A DNA stretch of 64,000 bases from assembly GCF_014898055.3 (NCBI RefSeq), contig NW_023601433.1, forward strand, positions 68,741,683-68,805,682. Direction: 5' to 3'. The position numbers and the translations under genes are program-made. Source of the DNA: Talpa occidentalis. Taxonomy: Eukaryota; Chordata; Mammalia; Eulipotyphla; Talpidae. Positions 1-13,444 of this stretch are shown here, in pieces; the first letter of the stretch is position 1; each line of letters begins with the position of its first letter. A model generated the notes under the pieces. The model was given only the letters and a program-made list of their open reading frames with translations, did not search any database and was not told the DNA's origin.

Positions 1-1290
1 AGAAAAGGTAATCAGATAAATCGTCTAGTAGTGGCTTGAGAAGAGATGGTCTCCCTCTTGCCTAAGTTTGTTTGTTTTTATCATAAAGATCATTGATGAT
101 AAAGTTTGTTTGCTTTTATCATAAAGATCATTGATTGAGTGAACAGATACAACTGAGAATGCCTTTCTTAAGAGGGTTTTCTGGTAAACCTAAATTACCA
201 TGTGGTTAAAATCTTGTTTCCTGAGTCTAGTAATTTTTTTAAGTATCAAATAATGACCGATAGAATTTATTGACAGTAAGACAATTCTGCCTATGTCTTC
301 ACTATCATACTCAGAAGGAATCCATTAAAATAATCAATATATGCTTACAGCTGCCAAGTTCCAAAGAAATCCAATATTCCTACGGTTGAAGTGAAGGGAC
401 CACAGCTTCACAATGCTCATTGACTCATCTTTTATCTCTCTGAGTCATTTGAAACCGCCCAAACTCTTCCCAAAGTTAATCCTCCTCTGAGAAAATGTCC
501 AAGTAAATGATAGAGTGTGGTATTTTTGAGGTTCTGACCTCACTTGAAGACCCAGAGATAGAGAAAATTTTTCTCTGAAAAAATAAAGAAAAAGAAAAAG
601 AAAAAAGCACTGTCAAAAACAAGCCCATAATAAAAGAGAAGTTATTTTCCACCAACTATTTTGAGATTGTTCATTTTCCTATCTTGGTGTTCTTTTGTTT
701 TCTGTGCTTAACTCTGAAATACACGAGTGCCTGAAATGGGAAGGAGAGATCAAATCCAGATTTAAAAAAATATCTACAGAACAATCTGAAAACATTTTAA
801 CTAGAAGCTATTTTAATGAGTGGAAAGTCCTTACATTAGGGTGATTTATTTATTTATTTATTGAACACTTTGTTTGGATACCTTATTATAAAGGAATATC
901 TATTTTTTCCCACTATCATCCTCTATGAGGGAGATTTAGAGAGTGATGGCAGAAGTACTGCAGTGCAAGAAAATTCAGCACAGGATAGGTTAGGGAGTCT
1001 TATGGGATGATCATAAGACTAACTTAACTGTTCTTCATGAGTACTCAAGTATCTTTCTCGATAGGGCTTCATTTAGACTAAATTTCAGAACAATAATCCT
1101 TGATATCAGAAAAGGAAGAAGCATTCTGCTGATAGCTATTTGATTTTTATGAGAAACACAGAAAATATTCAACTTAGGTAGACTAGGCATACATTTTATT
1201 TAAGAAATATAATGAGTTAAAAGGATGAGACACATTTTGAGGAAGGAGCTAAGAGGATGAAAAGAATATTGATAATAAACCTAGTAATTC
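1..1290. other. AT-rich intergenic DNA, no gene seen
   Basis: No reading frame here looks like a gene. Low-complexity patches include an A/G-rich run near 577-606 and a short TTTA run near 848-862. The only other structure I see is a small tandem duplication at 64-135, listed separately. Confidence 0.6.
64..135. repeat. 38-bp tandem duplication, about two copies
   Basis: A unit beginning AAGTTTGTTTG at 64 is repeated from 102, and both copies contain TATCATAAAGATCATTGAT. The copies differ at roughly one base (TTTGTTTTTA versus TTTGCTTTTA), so the duplication is probably recent. No coding context. Confidence 0.85.
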
Positions 1291-1309
1291 ATACTTTTAA
1301 ATACAGCTT

Positions 1310-2004
1310 GAGACATCATCCCATATCATGAAGTTTACCACTTTAAAGCACAAAGTATTTTAAAATATATTCACAGTTATGCAACCATCTTTGTAATCTA
1401 ATTTCAGAATATTTTTGTCATCCCCAAAAGAAACCTTGTACCCATTAGTAGTCACTCTCTCTTCCCCATCCCCCTTCCTCCTCCCTGCTCTCCAGCCCTA
1501 GGCAACCACTAATCTACTTCCTGTCTCTCCAGATTAGCCTATTCTGAATATTTCCTATAAATGGGATCCTACAATGTGGTCACTTGTGATTGACTACTTT
1601 CACTTAGCTGAATGTTCTTTGAGGTTCATCCATGTTCTCTTTTATTGCTGACTAATATTCCATTGTGCCTATGTATCACATTTTATGAATTCATTCATCA
1701 GTTGAGGGACATTTGGATTGCTTCCACTTTGGAGCTATTATGGATAATGATGCAATGAATGTTCACGTTTCAATTTTTATGTGTTTGCATATTTTCATAT
1801 ATCTTGCATATATACCTGGGAGTAGTATTCCTAGGCAAATATATACATATACACGTACACACACACGTATTTATAAAGTAACTCTACTTAACCTTTTTAG
1901 GAATTACCAAATTGTTTGCCAAAGTGGCTGTACCACTTTACGTTCTCACTGTAATGTATGAAGTTTCCAATTTCTCTATATACTTGCTAACTAGTTACTA
2001 TCTT
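1310..2004 (-). mobile_element. L1 LINE fragment (3' end), older mammalian subfamily
   Basis: Read on the + strand this is the reverse complement of an L1 3' end. It carries the typical run ATTCCATTGTG (near 1657), then a 'tcattcatcagttga' stretch, then text for a decayed ORF2 C-terminus. A short CA/TA-rich insertion sits near 1840-1875. It is heavily diverged and has no open frame. The same element seems to resume at about 2240 after an interruption. Confidence 0.75.
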
Positions 2005-2238
2005 TTGCCCACAGCTTTACTAAGGTGCAATTCACCGTCAATATAATTCATCCACTTGAAGTGTACAAATTCAGTGGTCTTTTATCTATTTCACAGTTGT
2101 CAGCCATCACTACAACCAATTTTAGAACATTTTTGTCACCCAAAAAAATCCTACCCACACCCAAGGGCAGTCACTTTCTAACCTCTCTCTCCCTCGCCCT
2201 AGGTGGTCATTATTCTCCTTTTTGTTTCTATGGATTTA
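2005..2238 (-). mobile_element. Second L1 3'-UTR fragment nested in the first
   Basis: This repeats the kind of L1 3'-UTR text already present at 1310-1500 (phrases such as 'gtgcaattcacc', 'acaaattcagtgg', 'cagtcactttct'). It lies between two parts of one L1 whose order is otherwise continuous. The simplest reading is insertion of one 5'-truncated L1 into another. Boundaries are approximate. Confidence 0.6.
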
Positions 2239-2570
2239 TGATTATTTTGATTAAAGACAGTCCAATGAGAGGATGTTGATCCACTTTTGGTTTTGATTTA
2301 CATTTCCTTAAAGATCAGTGGTGTTGAGCATCTCTTTGTGTGCTTATTGGTTATTCCTATATTTTCTTGGGAGAATGCTTGTAAAGACCCTTTGCTTATT
2401 TTAAAATTGGGTCATCTTTTTTTTTGTTGTTGTTGCTGAGTTGGGAGAGTTTTTTGTAGATTCTGGATAAATCCCTTCTCAGGTATGTGATTTGCAAATA
2501 TTTTCTCCCATTCTGTAATTTTTTTTTTTACTTAGTAATGTATCTTTTTGATCACACCTGGTTTCTGCAA
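2239..2570 (-). mobile_element. L1 ORF2 3' remnant (continuation)
   Basis: The text 'ttttggttttgatttacatttcc' and 'gcaaatattttctcccattctg' is the reverse complement of the end of L1 ORF2. It continues the element interrupted at about 2005. Stops and indels make it non-coding. Confidence 0.75.
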
Positions 2571-3770
2571 ACTCCATGTTTTAATATCAATTGAGGCTAC
2601 ATCTCACATCTGACTCCCTGCTTCTTTCTCCAACTTGAGTACATTATTTGCAACCCTCCCCACTTTTTCTCCAGTTAGTCTAGTAGCCCATTTCTACTTC
2701 TCTATACCTCTTTTCCTAAAATTGAGTAGTCCTGGTAAATTTTCCTGCCCTAGATTCTTGACTTCCTTCAGAAAGTGTGATCTCATCATGAAAACCCATA
2801 GCCTACAGGCAGCCTCATTTGTTACAAGGTATTTAGTCAATTTTCTGGTTGAGAAAGGGTTCCAGACATTTGGTTAAAAAAATTTTCAGAAGGAAGATGG
2901 TCCTTCTCTTTTTTTCAAACTTTAATGTTAAACTAAATCATTATTTTAGTGCTTGTAGCATTTTTTATCAAGAATACAGAATTCAGTTTTTGCCACTGAA
3001 AAGTAGAACTATAACCAGTTATATGTGATATATATGATGTTAATGCAAAGAGATTTCCTAATTTAATGATAAAATCAATTATATCAGTTATTAGTATTTT
3101 AAGGTTTAAGATTCATCTTTTAGTTTTGAATACACATAAGAATATTTGTCTCTCTCTTATGACAAGATAGATCAGATTACTAATTTCTTGCAATGAAAAA
3201 TATATCTATACCAAAATTACTTATGGATACTATAATCATGGCATTTAGGAAAGAAGTAAATAAAATATAGATCATCTTAAAAAATAACATAATTCAGTCT
3301 TGCATTTTTTAATCTCAAAAACATCTGTTAAAATGTGCTTAATGGACAAAGAACATAAAATCTATATAACCAGATGACAATTAACCTACTACTGAAATTA
3401 AATATAGAATACATAATGTTTATAACCTCTTCTTTATTCCACAGCCTTCAAAGTACAATACAATTAAGTAAATATCTTTTCTTTATTTTATAGGCCATGA
3501 AATTAACATATATAGGCTGCAGTCTAAGATGTATATATGCAGCCTAAGACATATACATATATGTATCATGTATGTGTATATATGCATATATATATGTAGC
3601 ACTAAATACAAGTACAGATTTGTTTTGTTTTCAGCCTTTTTCGATGTATATGAATTTATTCAAACTAAAAGGATTTATTATTTTTATTAGGAAAGGATAA
3701 TGTCTCTAACATTGATTTTTCAAGAGTGATGGTATAAATGGAAAGTCTAAATTGAACTTGAATAGCTAAA
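2571..3770. other. AT-rich intergenic DNA
   Basis: No gene, RNA gene or clear repeat family recognised. A TA/ATATGTAT-rich microsatellite-like patch lies at about 3528-3600. Confidence 0.5.
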
Positions 3771-3779
3771 TGGGACAGA

Positions 3780-4060
3780 TCTTTACCTTACCCTCACAAA
3801 GTTTGTAGTCCAGGAAGTGGGAAAGTAACCACACGATCCATTAGTGTGATGAGGCACAGGTTGCTATGAATGCAAAGACAAGAAGCATCTAGCCCAATAT
3901 GGAAGAAGTTTCATCTAAATTGAGACCTTAAGGATGAGACAGAGCTAGCCAGGTCAAGTGTTCATGCAAAGAGAGCAGCAAAAGGAGCAGTTATATGCAA
4001 AAGCCTTGAGATGAGAGAGATGGTACTCAGTTAAAGGGCTTAATGTGGTTCCCCAGACTG
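3780..4060. repeat. Ancient L2-like interspersed repeat
   Basis: The text ('aggatgagacagagctagcc', 'ggagcagttatatgcaaaagcc', 'ttgagatgagagagatgg') matches the style of an old, widespread mammalian repeat that I associate with L2-type LINE remnants. Strongly decayed. Family assignment and orientation are uncertain. Confidence 0.45.
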
Positions 4061-5715
4061 GAAAACAAAGGAGAAACAGTGACTATTGAGAGATGAGGGC
4101 TGCAAAAGAGGCTAAGAGTCTGACTACCAAGTCCACCAAACTGGATTCTCATAGAACCTAAAGTAGAGATGGGTAACACGATGAGAATTACAGTTTGGAG
4201 ATTTAACATCAATAATAATAATTAACAACATTTGGTGTGTTGGTAACATGCCAGGGAGCATGATAATGTTTCATAGCATACATTTCTAATATATTTTTCA
4301 AGTAATATTACTGTAGCTGACAGTAAAAGCTAGATATAATTGTCAGAGAGTAGACAAGAGAACGGTTGCTTAAAAAGGACCTTGCTCCATAATTACCAGT
4401 GTGAGAATATCTTTAGTGAAATGTGAACTCCAGCTTTAGAAATCATAATTTCACAATATAAACAAACAGAATGCATTCCATTCAGAGAATATAAAATTAT
4501 TCGGGGAAAAGAGTAGTTTTGAATAGTTTAAATTCCTCATAGAAAATCTTTGCGTTAGCTTAGCAATTATGTGTGTGTGTATGCGTGTGCACATGCATGT
4601 ATTAAGATAAATAGGGATTTGGTGGAAAGGTCTTAGAGAAATGTCACAAATAAGTGTCTTGAATTATGATAGTACACAAAGTTTTTGAGGAGACATAATG
4701 CTCTCAGAAGGATAGATTAGTATAAAGTTAGTATCCTTTATACTAACAGTTTTCTCAAAGGTGTTGCAATACATAACTACAGAAATGATCATAAAGTTAC
4801 CTTGCTCCCAGAATTAACATTAAAAATATTTATAACCCAGAGGACAAGTACATCAATTAATCAGAAAGGACTCAGATCACAGAGCTATAGGCTCCCTGCT
4901 GGTTTCTGAGTGTTGGTGATGCAAAGGACCCAGGGGTGCTGCAACAGAGACCATAGATGCTAGAGCAACTGTGGGGCATGGTGGTATTGGGGTATTGGCT
5001 GTTTACCAATAAATATGGAATGATTTCAATATTTTATTGCCAATACCAGTAAGTATTGACTTAAAGTCAGATGGAAGTTCCTACATTTAGTATGAATAGG
5101 AAATGATATGTAAGGATGGCAAGATGACAGGCATCTGTACAAGCCATAAGAAAACTGCTCAGAGAATAGGGCATTTGAAAACAACCAGTAAATTTAACAC
5201 CCCTCAAATAGACTCATGTTCCAAAGAAAATGAGTCAGAACCCCAAAACAGACCATAAGCAGAGCTCAATTTCTACAAAGTTTAACATTCATCATTATGA
5301 AAATAGATTGCTCTCAACATTGGAGGAAAACAGCTTTGATTCTTCAGTAAATGAAAACGCAAAATTATCAGAATGAACTCCCTTTTAAAACATGTATTGA
5401 GGTCATAGAAAACAGAAGGCATCAAGAGCAAAACTTCCCTGTTAGAACAGACATCTTCCTTATCAAAGTGCATGGCAGGAGATGATAGAGTGGGAGGTAG
5501 AAAGTGAAGATGTCCCAGGTGTCCCACTGGCTGCTAGCTGGTATCTGACAAGTTCAGGTATTGAAACTGGCGTAACTTTTTAAATAGAGATCAAAATGAC
5601 AGTGACTTAAATAAACCACTTTTTTTTTCTCTCACCTTAAGGCCCACTCTGTTAGTTGGCCAGTCATGTAGCTAAAAGTTTGAAGGTTCTAGTTCTAAAA
5701 GGGAGAAGGAAAAAT
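4061..5715. other. AT-rich intergenic DNA
   Basis: No convincing gene. A short TG-rich patch lies at about 4570-4600. The short open frames here have no recognisable protein features. Confidence 0.5.
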
Positions 5716-5719
5716 GGGT

Positions 5720-5850
5720 ATTTGGGAACACTTAGAGCACTGGGTTACCTTTAACTGCTCTGGTCCTTAGTTTCCACCTTTGTGGAATACAAGAACTGCA
5801 TTAAATGATAGAAAACACCTGGCACACATGAGGTGCACAATAGCAATTTG
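5720..5850 (-). repeat. MIR-type SINE remnant
   Basis: Phrases such as 'ccttagtttccacctttgtgg' and 'gaaaacacctggcacacatgaggtgcacaat' match the reverse complement of the MIR core and 3' half. It is old and diverged. Confidence 0.55.
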
Positions 5851-6415
5851 TTTTTTCTTTCCCTGAATTCATACAATGGTGGCCCTGATAATGTTCTGAG
5901 GACTTCGCTTAAAGTAGGCCCAGCTAGGCAATGATGGAGTAACAAACTGGTGTAACGAACAGTTGATGTGCCAGCCCCTTTACTATCCTCTACCACAGTC
6001 TTGAAAATGTGTTTACAAGTCTTAAAAATGTACAAGGTTTACTGGTTTACCATCTTCACTAGTTCACAAGTTTTATTATTAATTAGTGGCTTCCTTGAGT
6101 CCCTGGATCCTTTTCTATGTTAAAGAAATGCATTTAATGATGGAAAAGAAGCATTTCCAATGAGAATGATTTTTTGGGGATCACAGCTCTAAGGAAGACC
6201 TCGGACAAAATGCTACATTTCTAATTCTTCATCTTTTTTCCCTCCATATTCTACTTTTCCAAAACATATCCCAAGGAACTAGGCTACACCGGGCACCACC
6301 ACGTTTTCTCTTGTATACAGATCTAGGTCCTCGACCCCTGGGGCCCTTTATCATTATTTCCTCATTCTTCCTAACAGTTTCAATATACCAGTCTTAATAT
6401 ATCTTCTATCTCTTG
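5851..6415. other. Intergenic DNA, nothing recognised
   Basis: No gene, RNA gene or repeat that I can name. Composition is ordinary for the flanks. Confidence 0.4.
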
Positions 6416-6419
6416 TTAC

Positions 6420-6960
6420 CTAGAGGAGAAGTACTGATCCCCTCTTAATCATATTTGCCTTGTTTTTATTGTAGATGGTCTCTATGATGGCTTCCAAATA
6501 TACTTCCCCCACAGGACTCACTTTCTTGCAAAGTCTACTCTCACAATGAGTCTGAACTAACCTGTGTGATTCACAGACTGTAATGGAGGTGATGGAGGGT
6601 GACATCAAGGCTAGGTCATAAAGGGCATGACAGCTTTTGCTTTGCTTCTTTTCAGATCCTTTTGCTCTGGGGAACACAAGCCACCAACCCATGTGGACAC
6701 ATCCAGTCTTTTGGAAAAATCCCATATGCCACCAGTCAGCAAGAATTTGACACTCATGAGAGTGAGCTACCTTGGAAGATCCTCCAGCCTTAGTCAAGAC
6801 TCAGGATGACTGTGGCTCCCACTGACCTATGACTGACTACATGAACCACCAAGTCATGTTTTAATTAATGGTCTATATACTCTGTAAGAAACAATATGTA
6901 CTGTTGTCTTAAACGATTGAATTTTGGCATCATTTGTTATACAGCAAGAGCTATCACAGA
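6420..6960 (+). mobile_element. MaLR-like LTR remnant
   Basis: The 3' part reads 'gtactgttgtcttaaacgattgaattttggcatcatttgttatacagc' in pieces, which is the characteristic end of MLT/MST-type MaLR LTRs (ERVL-MaLR group). The short open frames inside it on both strands are chance frames in LTR sequence. The younger LTR that follows lies right at its 3' end. Confidence 0.6.
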
Positions 6961-6968
6961 TGCCTCAT

Positions 6969-7359
6969 TGTGGGTATAGTGTACAAGGCTCCTTTCAAGT
7001 TAGACAAAAGCAGGATGCTTGATCACTCCGGGGCAATAGGTATACATCCCGAGGTACGACTGGGAACACCTGGGGGGCCAGTGACTGATGTGCTTTGCGC
7101 CCCAGAGACTGATCAGTGGAACACCTTGTTAATAACATTAGAGCCATGGGTGGGAGTTGGGTGTATGTCATTGGACTCACCCTCCCTAAAGCCCAAAATC
7201 CAGCATTCAGTTTGACCCACCTTTCTCTGTCAATAAAAAGGCCAGGATCTTGCTGTTGAGCAGCCTTCTGCATGGGGCACCCTGCATGGGGCATCTTGCA
7301 TCCCACAGCCTGCTCCATGACTCCTGTTTCTTTATCACTATGGTGTTGCTGATGTAACA
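6969..7359 (+). mobile_element. Solo ERV LTR (class II-like), 391 bp
   Basis: It begins TGTGGGTATAG and ends GATGTAACA, with AATAAA at about 7232. It is flanked by CCTCAT (6963-6968) and CCTAAT (7360-7365), a 6-bp target duplication with one mismatch. A duplication of that size is typical of class II (ERVK-type) integration. A second copy in opposite orientation lies at 31781-32148. This copy carries a private short tandem repeat of CTGCATGGGGCA at 7268-7294. No internal retroviral genes are present. Confidence 0.8.
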
Positions 7360-7365
7360 CCTAAT

Positions 7366-8285
7366 ATATTATTTTGATATTTTTTTGAAACTTCCATGCA
7401 ATTTTTCTCTCAAATATTCTTCTATGTTTTACTTCCTTGCATCTGCCCTGCCCCCCTAAATCTTGGTATGTACATGGGAGTATAACACTTGTAAAAATTG
7501 TATCTGCCATGATAAGCAAATACAAAAGGAAGGGAGGAAGATTGAGAACCCATTGGAAGAATAATTTGACTAAATTTCACATACAAAATATACACTCTCT
7601 GGTATTTTCTCCACCCTTCCCCTCATTGTTATAGTCATCATTAATGGACAGAATATAAGTGATGTCACTAAACTAGATTGTGGGCTTTCTAACTTGGGCA
7701 TCCTAGTAACAATATAAGCTCAGTAACATAGTCGAAATGACCATAGATGATACATATTAATCATTTACAAGGTGAAATAATCACCTTGACCCTGACAATT
7801 TCATGCACAGATTCTGATTTTACAACACAATTGCCTATATTTGTCCTTCTAAAAATCCTTTCCCGCCCCCATCACTTTTCTCCCCAACTTCCCTTTTATT
7901 CTCAAGAGATAATTATCTCTTTTGAGTTTCCTTCAAGATACATCCTCCTGGAACTCTAATGAAATCACTGAAGTATTTAACCTTAATCATGGAAATGTAT
8001 GTTTTCACTGCTACAACCAGATCTAATCACCTCACATTAAGAAAATCTCTAGAATAGCTTATTTTTTGCTTTTTAAATCACAAGCTTGTATCTAAACTTA
8101 GGTTTCAAAGTCCCTTAATATTGGCTACCTCCATCTTACTACTCTACCTCTGCAATGCCCACCTTTCCACAGCAAGCCTTCTTACTCTCCTGCTTCAGTC
8201 ATACTTCATGTCCAGGAGAGCTTCTTCCTTGTCTCATACTGGACACCTGCCCATCTGTCCTTGACGATAAGATTAATCTCTTAAC
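7366..8285. other. Intergenic DNA, nothing recognised
   Basis: AT-rich sequence without a plausible gene. The longest frames (about 65-70 codons) lack any domain-like content. Confidence 0.45.
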
Positions 8286-8289
8286 TTCC

Positions 8290-8765
8290 TAGGAAAGTTT
8301 TACTAGACCAAACAGATTCTGTGGTATCCCTCAGGGGTTTTAGTCGCAAACAACAACATTTACTCTAAGTAGTTTTAAATATATTAAATAACCTTAGAGA
8401 GTTTAGGGTCAAGCTGGAATAGCACACACTCTACCAGGGACTGGTCCCAGGGAAGACACAAGTCCTCTGCCAACGCTCACACGGAAACCACAGCTTGCAC
8501 AAATACTACAGGGCACCTTGTCATAGTGGCTTCTGCTGTGCACCCGCTTTATTCCTGCTGGTCCACAATTTAACCTGGATGGTGGGTCAAGGAGTGTCTG
8601 CTGGATAGCTGGAGCCTAGATCAAATCCTGGACCTCATTTCATGGGAGGTAGGGAGAATGAGTCCAGGCCTCTCTCTGGGGGAGGAAGCACTCAATGTAA
8701 TAGAGATGGTATTTTAAAAGATGCTGGACAGCGACCAACATGACAAATGCCATCCAGAGTCAGTT
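8290..8765. repeat. Possible ancient interspersed repeat, family unknown
   Basis: The composition shifts to more GC-rich, repeat-like text ('ctggaatagcacacactctaccaggg', 'gactggtcccagggaagac') with no open frame, as in several old mammalian repeats. I cannot assign a family. Confidence 0.3.
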
Positions 8766-11700
8766 ACTCACAGCCAGGTGTGCTGTGTTTCATTCAACTT
8801 GAGCACAATGATAAGTATTAATTCAGCAACCATGATTTTAAGTAGGGCCTACCCTTAACAAAATTGTGAAGTTGACAATGTTCTGTCCTCTAGGTGTGAT
8901 TTTCTTCAATCTGGAAAGTTTCTTTCTACATGTTTTTCTGTGTTTCATATGAGAAACTTATTCTTACCTAATTATTTCATCTTTTGCTGGAATTATGGCT
9001 GGCTGGATAGAAGGGAACACTCTTGAGGTCTCCAGCTTGTTATGATTTTGACTGCTGACTCTCTGTTAGCCCAACCCAGATATATGTATTTAGGCATTTG
9101 TATTGAAATATTCTAGGAAATTGTATTTGGGGAAAGACTAGGCTATTACATAATTTACTTATCCCATTTATACTGTAAGTTTTCCAAGGCTGTTTTCCTA
9201 TCATTTTCTATAGCATAAAGTCATGTAATTTTAAGGTTAAAAGGAATCTTAGAGATCATTAAGCCCTCACTTTATATATGAAGTGGCTAAAGGCCAGAGA
9301 AATATAAAGATTTATCCAAAGTCAAAACTTAAACTTCAGCTTTTAAGTTGAGAATTCCTGACTAGTTGATACTAGCAAATTAGACTCACATACCCAATAT
9401 TAGAGATTCTAGGTTTTCACTAGTAAGATAGAGGATAGGAGACAAGGGGGAAATGTGAAAATAACCATTTTCTCTTCTGTCAGTTACTGACAGGGTGAAT
9501 ACATGTGCTACTTTGTCTGGGATATTTCTGGTTCATCTTTGATGTCTGGAATAATTATTAAGATTAAATCGTCTCACTCCAAAAAGTATACCAGTTTAGA
9601 ATATTTAGGTTATCTTACAATGAAAATTTGCATTGTTCAATGACTCCCATTTGCTCAACAAATGTGTTCAAATAATTGGTCTGTTTGTTGGTCTATCCTG
9701 CAAATACAATGATTATTCAGAGTAAAACAGAACCTGTAATGCAGTGGTTTAAAATTCTAAGTCACAACAATTAGTGTACCATGAAGTGAATTGGGGTTCT
9801 AATGAGTATTTAAAAGAAGGACTAGAAGAGTGCATCATATGTAGTAAAGGAAAGTGTGATTTTATTCAACTTCCTTCAGTTATATATATATATACAGTAG
9901 CATACATGGTCTCAGTGTAAAATCTATTTCTTATTGTGAGTGCCAAAAAAAAAATGACAGTCATATAAAGAAATCTAGAACTTAAAGAGCTCTAAAAAGG
10001 AAGATGCAAGTTCATAGTAGTTTATGCCACTTTTTAGTAAGCTACCAAATAAAGCAGTTATATCAATATACTATCTAAAAGAAACATACTTTGAGGCACA
10101 GTAAAGGATAATACTTAAGTTTTCACTAAAATTATAGAATCAGAGAAAGCAGTAATCCCCCTAAGTGCAAATTCCTTAGTGGTTTCTATATTTTGAGGGA
10201 TTATGAAGTAGATAACACAGTGAGGTCAACCCGCTGCAAATACTGGTTGACACTTACCTAGTGCCTCTATGTAAGGTCACAAGAGTGCTAAAAAACTCAA
10301 AGAGAATTGATTTATTAAAATGCAATCAGAGAAAGATATAGAAATATATTTTTAATATAAAAAAACATTTTGACATACAAGTTTAAAAAGAGATGACAGC
10401 TAGTATCTGAGGTATGATCCCATCTTTGTAAAAAAAAAATTGTGTATGTATATCAAGATCTGTCAGTCTCAGTACCATTGACATTTTAGATCAGTAACTA
10501 CTATAGGAGGATGTCCTGTGCACTAAGACAGTAACATCTTGCGCTTCTACCCACTGATGCTTGTAGTAGTGGGATTTCAAAATATGACACAAACATTCAA
10601 GTCAAATCAGGATCACAAGCTCTATTTCTATTTCTCTCTCTGCAACTAGCAGGCGTAATTATTAGAAATGATCATCCATATTGATTGAGGCAACCAGAAA
10701 TGGCAACCGAGCACAGCAAAATGTTTCTCTCGTTTCTAGTACCAAATCCAATCAACTCAATTGAGGGAACACCTGAGGTTGGGGGCTCCTCCCCTTCCTG
10801 TTGGTATGAGTCAAAGCTGTGTATGGGAACCAATTATTCTGTTCAAATTTATGTCATCTGAACCTCCCTGGGAATAAATAGCCCTGACCCTCCTTCCTTT
10901 CTCTCAATAGTCCATTGAACACACAAAATGAAAAATGAGAGAAGCAGGGACTTGAACCACATGGTGAATCCACAGGGGGGACTGTTGGGCTATTTATCAA
11001 AAGGATCTGCATATTTTCCAAGTCTAAACTTAGGAATGAATGATTACACACACTTCTCAGTCTTTTCTCCATTCTTTGTCCTAATTCTTTTTCCTACAAA
11101 ATCTGAAGATTACTTGATCTAGTTATCACAAATTTATTTAGACTTCCAGGAGTTATAACATCTTTAGGTAATAGAATTTTCAGTGATACTAATAAATATA
11201 ATTTCAGAAGAATGATGCAGTTTAAATAATTAAAGAGGAGCTCTCATTTCTGCCTGGAAATTTCACTTCCAGCCTATGACATGTCAGCAGTGGTAGATGA
11301 GCTGAGAAAGAATATTGAGGTGTTTGCATAACATGGTGCTCTTTATTTATTTATTTGTTCACTTTAAATTGTCAATTGAATAGAGTGAATATACATCATC
11401 AGCCCACACAATACTTTCCAAGATGCTTGCCTTTATTGCTTATGTTCCATTTTTACTTGACAACATTAATATTTATTGAGAGTCTGTTCTGTGTCAGGTT
11501 CTTTTCAGAATCATTTTCCACAGTATATATTTTAAGTTTGAGTCATTCTTTATATGGTTCTGTTGGGATATATTCCCATATGCTTTGTGTCTGTTAGTGC
11601 TCAATAAATGTTTGTTAAATCGAATATAAAATTGTTTTTATATTATGGTGATTACACAAAACATTTAAGAAAAAACAAAATTATAAATTCAAATAGCATT

Positions 11701-11955
11701 TCACTGGCCCAGCTCTTCAAATATTCCTTTCAACTGAGCACAATTTGTTTTCAGTAAGCTTTAACACCTTCTTATTTTAATAGCTGCATTTAAGCTGCTA
11801 TATAGAGTATCATGAACTTGTCAGATATATCAAGATATACAAAATATTGTCTCTGACTTATATGTCACAAATTAAGTGATATTATTGCTTAGACTTTTAT
11901 AGATAATACATAATATTTTCATATCAAGCAATTGGCATAGTAGTGGCTCACAGTA
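8766..11955. other. AT-rich intergenic DNA
   Basis: No gene recognised. A segment at 9215-9330 ('ccctcactttatatatgaagtggctaaaggccagag') resembles an old MIR/DNA-transposon remnant. A (TA)n run lies at about 9880-9895, and an L2-like end ('gtgctcaataaatgtttgttaaat') at about 11590-11620. Confidence 0.45.
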
Positions 11956-11964
11956 AGTTATTTA

Positions 11965-13440
11965 ACAGTTATCATTTAGATGCAATTCACATACATAAAA
12001 TTCACCTTTTTGAAATATTTGATTCAGTGGCCTTTTAGCACATTCATGGAATTGTGTAATCATGACTGTAATCTGATTTCACTTTCATCATCCCCTAAAG
12101 AAATCCATTGCCACTGGTAGTGACTCTCTTCCCCTTTCTTCCCAGTCCTGGGGAATTAATAACCTATTTTCTCTCTCTTTGATTTTTGCCAATTTTGAAC
12201 ATTTCATATTAATGGAAGGCTACACTATGTGACCTTTTGGGTCTGGTTTCTTTATTTAGAATATTGTTGTAAGATTCATTCACATTGTAATATGTATGAG
12301 CATTTCATTTTTTATGACTGAATAATATTTCATTGTGTAGAATATGTATTTGTGTTGCTGGATAACTGGGCTATTTCTATTTTTTGTCTATTATGAATGG
12401 ATGTTGATACACAAGTGTTTGTGTGGGCACAGGTTTTCATTTCTCTTAGCTATGTACATAGGAGTGGAGTTACTGGATCATATAATAACTCTAACCATAA
12501 CCTTTGGAAGAATTGCTATATTGTTTTTCAATGTGTCTGTAACATTTTACAACCCCATTAGCAATGTACAATGGTTCTAATTTCTCCAAAATTTTATCAA
12601 CACTTTCTAATATCTGTTTTTTTTATTTGCCATCTTAATAGGGGTGAAATGTTTCTCACTTTGGTTTTGATTTGCATTTCCCTAATGTATAATGATCTTG
12701 AGTATTTTTTTTTTAATGTGCTTGTTACCTGTTTGTGCATGTTCTTTGGAGAAATGTCTATTCAAATTATTTGTCCATTTAAAAAACTGGGTTTTTGATT
12801 GTTTAATTGCTAAGACTTCTTTATATATTTTACAAGACACTTACCAGAAACATAAACTGCAAATATGTTCTCCCATTCTGTAGTTTATCTTCCCACTTTT
12901 TAAAATCATGCCCTTTGAAGAACAAAGTTTTCATTTTGATGAAGTTTAATATTTCTGAGTTTTGTGTTTTGATTTTGTTTTTTTTTTTGGCATTTGTGCT
13001 TTTGGTGTCACACCCAAGAAACCATTACTAGTCCACGGGCACTGAAATTTTCACCTATGATTTCTTTTAAGAATTTTCTAGTTTTAGTTCTTACCTTTCA
13101 TCCATTTTGAGTTTAGTTTTGTAAGGGTTGTGTGGCAAGGGCACAGTTTCACAGGGGTGTAGTCTTTTGTATGCAGATATCCAGTTGTCCCAGTAGCACT
13201 AGGTTGACTATTCTTTCTCCCATTTAATTGTCTTGATACCCTGTCAAAGTCAATAGACTGTGAATGCCTAGAATCATTTCTGGACTCTTAATTTTATTTC
13301 ATTGGTCTATATATTTATCTTTATGCCATTCCCACATGGTCTTCGTGATGACAGTTTTGCAGGAATTTTTTAAATTGGGACCATGAGTCGTTCCACTTTA
13401 AGATCTTTTTCACATTAGGTTAACAAAGAAATGAACATTA
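11965..13440 (-). mobile_element. L1 LINE 3' half (3' UTR plus decayed ORF2)
   Basis: On the + strand the order is reversed 3' UTR, then reversed ORF2. 'aaaattcacctttttgaaat' and 'cattgccactggtagtgac' are 3'-UTR-like. 'ggttttgatttgcatttccc', 'cttttggtgtcacacc' and 'tccagttgtcccagtagcac' are ORF2. About 1.47 kb is kept. Many stops and indels show it is dead. It is an old L1M-type copy. Confidence 0.85.
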
Positions 13441-13444
13441 TAAG